DNA of 33,857 nucleotides, from contig JBJENE010000052.1 of the NCBI GenBank assembly GCA_051880035.1, forward strand, positions 1 to 33,857. Reading direction: 5' to 3'. Positions 30,605 through 33,857 of the stretch are shown piece by piece (position 1 is the stretch's first letter; each line of letters starts with the position of its first letter). Position numbers and translations under genes: made by a program. The notes under the pieces were generated by a model, which saw only the letters and a program-made list of their open reading frames with translations, was not told where the DNA came from and searched no databases. The stretch is from Eshraghiella sp051880035 (GTDB lineage Bacteria > Bacillota > Clostridia > Lachnospirales > Lachnospiraceae).

Positions 30605-32073
30605 ACGTTGCAATTATTCGCTATATTTTAGGATATATACTTAAAATAGAGGGGCTTTTTCTCATGCTACCCTCTGTTGTGGCTGCAATTTATCATGAAA
30701 AAGAAGGTTTCTTCTATCTGGGTGTGGGAGTATTCTGCATTATATTCGGAATACTTTTATCCCTGAAAAAGCCTTCTGACTCCGTATTTTATCTGAAGGA
30801 GGGCTGCGTAGCCACAGCTTTAAGCTGGATATTTTTAAGTATTTTCGGTGCTATCCCTTTTTCCCTGACCGGGGAAATCCCCTCTTATGCAGATGCATTA
30901 TTTGAGACTGTTTCAGGATTTACCACCACCGGTGCCAGTATTTTATCGGATGTTGAAGCTCTTTCCCACTGCTCACTGTTCTGGAGGAGCTTTACCCACT
31001 GGATAGGAGGCATGGGGGTACTGGTATTTCTACTTGCCATAGTGCCCATGACGGGAGGCTCCCATATGAATCTTATGCGCGCCGAAAGCCCCGGACCTTC
31101 TGTAGGCAAGCTGGTTCCAAAGGTACGATATACCGCCAGAATACTTTATTTGATTTACCTGGGGCTTACCATACTTGAATTTGTTCTTCTGCTTTGCGGA
31201 GGAATGCCGGTATTTGATTCCATGACCACCAGCTTCGGCACCGCCGGTACCGGAGGTTTCGGAATTAAGAATGACAGTATTGCCGGTTACTCATCCTATA
31301 TACAGTGGGTGGTAACAGTATTTATGATACTTTTCGGAATTAATTTTAACGCGTATTATCTGATAATTTTTCGTAATGTTAAAAAAGCACTGTGCATGGA
31401 GGAGGTTCGCTGCTATCTCATTATAATACTGGTATCCACGGGCATAATTTTTGCCCAGCTTTTGAGAACAGGAATTAACACCTTTAAGGCAATTACTGAC
31501 GCTGCCTTTCAGGTATCCTCCATAATTACCACCACAGGCTTTTCAACGGTGGATTTTAACATATGGCCCCAGACCAGCAAAACCATTCTCGTAATGCTGA
31601 TGTTTGTAGGTGCCTGTGCCGGAAGTACCGGAGGCGGAATCAAGGTATCCAGATTTATTATATTGGTGAAATCCCTTGTCAAGGAGCTCAATTCCTATAT
31701 TCACCCAAAAAGTATCAGCAAAGTTAAAATTGAAGGCAAGGTTGTGGAGCATGAAATTGTTCGAGCCACCAATGTATATATCATCACCTTTGTAATTATT
31801 TTCACAATCTCGGTTCTTGCAGTCTCAATTGAAGGCAAGGATCTGGTAACCAATTTTACCGCCGTTGCCGCTACCATTAACAATATCGGACCGGGACTGG
31901 AACTGGTAGGCCCGACTCAGAATTTCGGAAGCTTTACCGTTTTTTCCAAGTTCATTCTTATGTTTGATATGTTGGCGGGCAGGCTTGAGTTGTTCCCACT
32001 GCTCATACTTTTTCACCCGACACTCTGGAAAGATATTATTATTCAACAAAAAAGGCGCAGCCGCCGGAGCTAA
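30601..32073 (+). CDS. trkH: Trk potassium uptake channel TrkH
   Basis: A 490-residue membrane channel of the TrkH/KtrB superfamily, made of four repeats each with a P-loop. Filter segments are visible as TVSGFTTTGAS (about 106-116), TSFGTAGTGGFG (about 210-221), and SSIITTTGFSTVDF (about 308-320); the fourth repeat has NNIGPGL. GGMGVLVFLLAIVPM follows the first filter, as is normal. Together with the upstream trkA it forms the potassium importer. GGGAG lies 8 bases before the ATG, within a repeat copied from the trkA end. The stop codon lies inside a hairpin. Confidence 0.95.
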   Translation: MNVAIIRYILGYILKIEGLFLMLPSVVAAIYHEKEGFFYLGVGVFCIIFGILLSLKKPSDSVFYLKEGCVATALSWIFLSIFGAIPFSLTGEIPSYADALFETVSGFTTTGASILSDVEALSHCSLFWRSFTHWIGGMGVLVFLLAIVPMTGGSHMNLMRAESPGPSVGKLVPKVRYTARILYLIYLGLTILEFVLLLCGGMPVFDSMTTSFGTAGTGGFGIKNDSIAGYSSYIQWVVTVFMILFGINFNAYYLIIFRNVKKALCMEEVRCYLIIILVSTGIIFAQLLRTGINTFKAITDAAFQVSSIITTTGFSTVDFNIWPQTSKTILVMLMFVGACAGSTGGGIKVSRFIILVKSLVKELNSYIHPKSISKVKIEGKVVEHEIVRATNVYIITFVIIFTISVLAVSIEGKDLVTNFTAVAATINNIGPGLELVGPTQNFGSFTVFSKFILMFDMLAGRLELFPLLILFHPTLWKDIIIQQKRRSRRS

Positions 32074-32087
32074 ACTCCGAAGGCTGC
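32048..32087 (-). terminator. Leftward terminator overlapping the trkH stop
   Basis: GCAGCC (32057-32062) and GGCTGC (32082-32087), with GGAG/CTCC inside, form a hairpin. A T run follows only when read leftward (A run at 32048-32053), so it mainly stops transcripts from the recombinase side. The hairpin overlaps the end of trkH. Confidence 0.6.
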
Positions 32088-32284
32088 AACCGCTAATAAA
32101 TATTTAAATTATTCTATATGTCAGCCCTGCGGTTTTTGCGAAATTAGTATCGCTAAAAACATGCAAATAATACTCAATAGGAAGATTTTTTTGTTAAATG
32201 AGGATGTGTCACGATTTTTGTTTCAGTTTGACCTCTATGGGATAAAAGCCTGTTTTCATCACAACCTCTTGTGGTAATTTTCCT
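32088..32284. other. Intergenic stretch between trkH and the recombinase pseudogene
   Basis: 197 AT-rich bases with no convincing gene. A 16-codon leftward frame (32209-32259, MKTGFYPIEVKLKQKS) has an AGAGG box but is too short to call. If the recombinase belongs to an integrated element, one attachment site could lie here; no repeat partner is visible in the window. Confidence 0.4.
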
Positions 32285-33857
32285 CTATTTTTCTTCAAAT
32301 CCACAACGAGTCATCAAGGATACCGTCTCATTTTGCGCATTGTTGTCCAAACTTAGTGTAAACTCTTTTTCTATAATCGGCAACTTAAATTCTATGGATT
32401 TTAGCCACTGACCATTCTCTTTGCGTTCTTCATAAATCTGTACATTATCCACTAACTGTGACAGGAACTCTCTCTTCTCTGCTTCGTTCATTTGAGCATA
32501 CAACTTATCAAAGAAAATGAGTGCCTTGTAGATATTATCCCCGGTAATCTTATCTGCCAGCAGAGAACGTCTCTTGGCTTTTGCAGATACAAGCAGTTCC
32601 TCTGCCTCCTCTATTTTACCATAGGTTTTGTACAAACGGTTCTCCAAATCTGTTTTTCTTCGTTGATAATGCTTATCTTCGTAGTCAAGTGAATCAATAT
32701 CAGATAAGATAGAATCTTTGTTATGATATAGCTGCCTTAATTGCTTCTCATAATTTGCTATCTCTTTATCCAATGTACCGGTATCTACTTCCATGTTTAT
32801 CTTGCTACGGATCAAATTTGAGAGCTTAGGATTGCTAACCAACTTGCTGATCACCTCTGCAACAGCAGCGTCCAACATTTCTTCATGCACCTGTCTTCTG
32901 TAATCACACTTATGGCCTCTGGTCATATTGCGGTGTTTGCAACCATAATAATAAAAATCCTTATAATTGCTTCCATCCTTGCGTTTCTTGATAGCCTTAT
33001 TGTCATACATTCCTGAGCCACAGACAGGGCATTTCAAAATTCCCGATAAAAGATGAATCTTTTCTCCCTTGTCACGATTGACTTTTTCATACTTTTTTGC
33101 CTGCGCAGCCACTTTGATCTGTGCCTGTTCTCACACTTCTTCTGATACAAGAGCTTCCTGCAACCCATCTACTAATAGATAATCATCCTTTTTTACCTGC
33201 CTATACTCATTCCTTGTACCATGAACCTTTTCTGTACGTCTCCTGCCATAAGAAATTTTACTGCAATAAACCGGATTCTGAATAATTCTTCTGATAAGAG
33301 TAGCATCAAATAGTGGATTTGTACCATTCTGTCTGGCTATCTTATGGATTCCGTGATTTTCCAAATACTTAGCAATTCCATTAGCTCCCAAATCCGTATT
33401 TACATATTGATCGAATATCGTTCTGATGGCAACTGCTTCTTCCTCATTAATTTCCAGTTTTCCATCAATAAGTGAATATCCATACGGTGCAAAGCCACCA
33501 TTCCATTTGCCTTCCCTGGCTTTCTGCATCCTACCTTCCATGGTCTGAACACGAATGTTCTCACGCTCAATCTCCGCCACTGCTGACAGCACAGATATCA
33601 TAAGTTTACCGGCATCTTTAGATGAATCAATTCCGTCCTCTACACAAATTAAGTTAACTCCAAAGTCCTGCATCATCTGTAGTGTGGCAAGTACATCTGC
33701 TGCATTTCTGCCAAATCTGGAAAGCTTGAATACAAGGACATAAGACACTGCATCTTTTCCTGATTTGATATCGTCCATCATCTGATTAAAAGCAATTCTT
33801 CCTTCTATGGATTTACCGGATTTTCCTGCATCTTCATACTCGCCAACAATCTCATAT
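32285..33857 (-). pseudogene. Large serine recombinase, interrupted by an in-frame stop and cut by the window edge
   Basis: Reading leftward from the window edge, one frame gives the back half of a resolvase domain (YEDAGKSG, FKLSRFGRN), the recombinase domain (to about 33150), a TGA at 33131-33133, and then in the same frame a zinc-ribbon (CPVCGSGM, CKHRNMTRGHKC), a long coiled coil and a C-terminal end. Homologous proteins usually have a Trp after LVSEE(V/L), so TGG to TGA is the simplest explanation. The N-terminus with the catalytic Ser is outside the window. Such enzymes integrate or excise mobile elements. If the stop is real and not read through, the protein is truncated before the DNA-binding zinc region. 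Confidence 0.88.

Overview
The window looks like chromosome from a low-GC, anaerobic, Gram-positive gut or rumen Firmicute, most likely family Lachnospiraceae. The reasons are AT-rich DNA with GGAGG-type ribosome binding sites, secreted GH5 cellulases and BspA-type leucine-rich repeat proteins with Thr/Glu-rich linkers, a short DtxR-type regulator beside a feoA-feoA-feoB cluster, a Spo0A-type DNA-binding domain and clostridial lipoproteins. The genus cannot be fixed from the sequence alone. No tRNA, rRNA or CRISPR array was seen.

Layout. 1-3087: the end of a class V aminotransferase faces a DUF3783 gene and a membrane diguanylate cyclase. 3211-5979: a secreted LRR / transglutaminase-like / fibronectin-type protein. 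6042-9810: a ferrous iron uptake locus (two FeoA, FeoB, and a 57-residue FeoB-associated Cys-rich protein) with a divergent DtxR-family repressor and three palindromic operators. 9862-14878: a leftward run of six genes, several coupled by 4-base overlaps (2-hydroxyacyl-CoA dehydratase activase-related protein, membrane protein, esterase, GNAT, DinB-like/DUF3795, small membrane protein). 14918-15145: a cluster of palindromes. 15169-20762: two divergent GH5 glucanases sharing a 317-base control region; the rightward one has a leader with two strong hairpins. 20879-22495: a small DUF6054-like gene, then an XRE/S24-type repressor divergent from a receiver-less Spo0A DNA-binding domain, with a perfect Spo0A box between them. 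22592-25140: leftward GNAT, CPBP membrane protease, HicA toxin, HicB antitoxin and a SecB-like chaperone; the last three look like a toxin-antitoxin-chaperone (TAC) module. 25276-29026: membrane proteins, a phosphodiester glycosidase and a lipoprotein. 29194-32073: trkA-trkH potassium uptake. 32285-33857: a large serine recombinase with an in-frame stop, running off the window, which marks a mobile-element edge.

How it fits together. The GH5 enzymes are secreted plant glucan hydrolases, and the nearby LRR proteins are probably surface or secreted binding proteins. The feo locus is a self-contained iron-responsive regulon. The most noteworthy parts are the HicAB-SecB module with its operator-embedded promoter and a possible out-of-frame antitoxin extension, the Spo0A-like/XRE switch, and a sequence-conserved palindromic terminator found at three convergent gene pairs.
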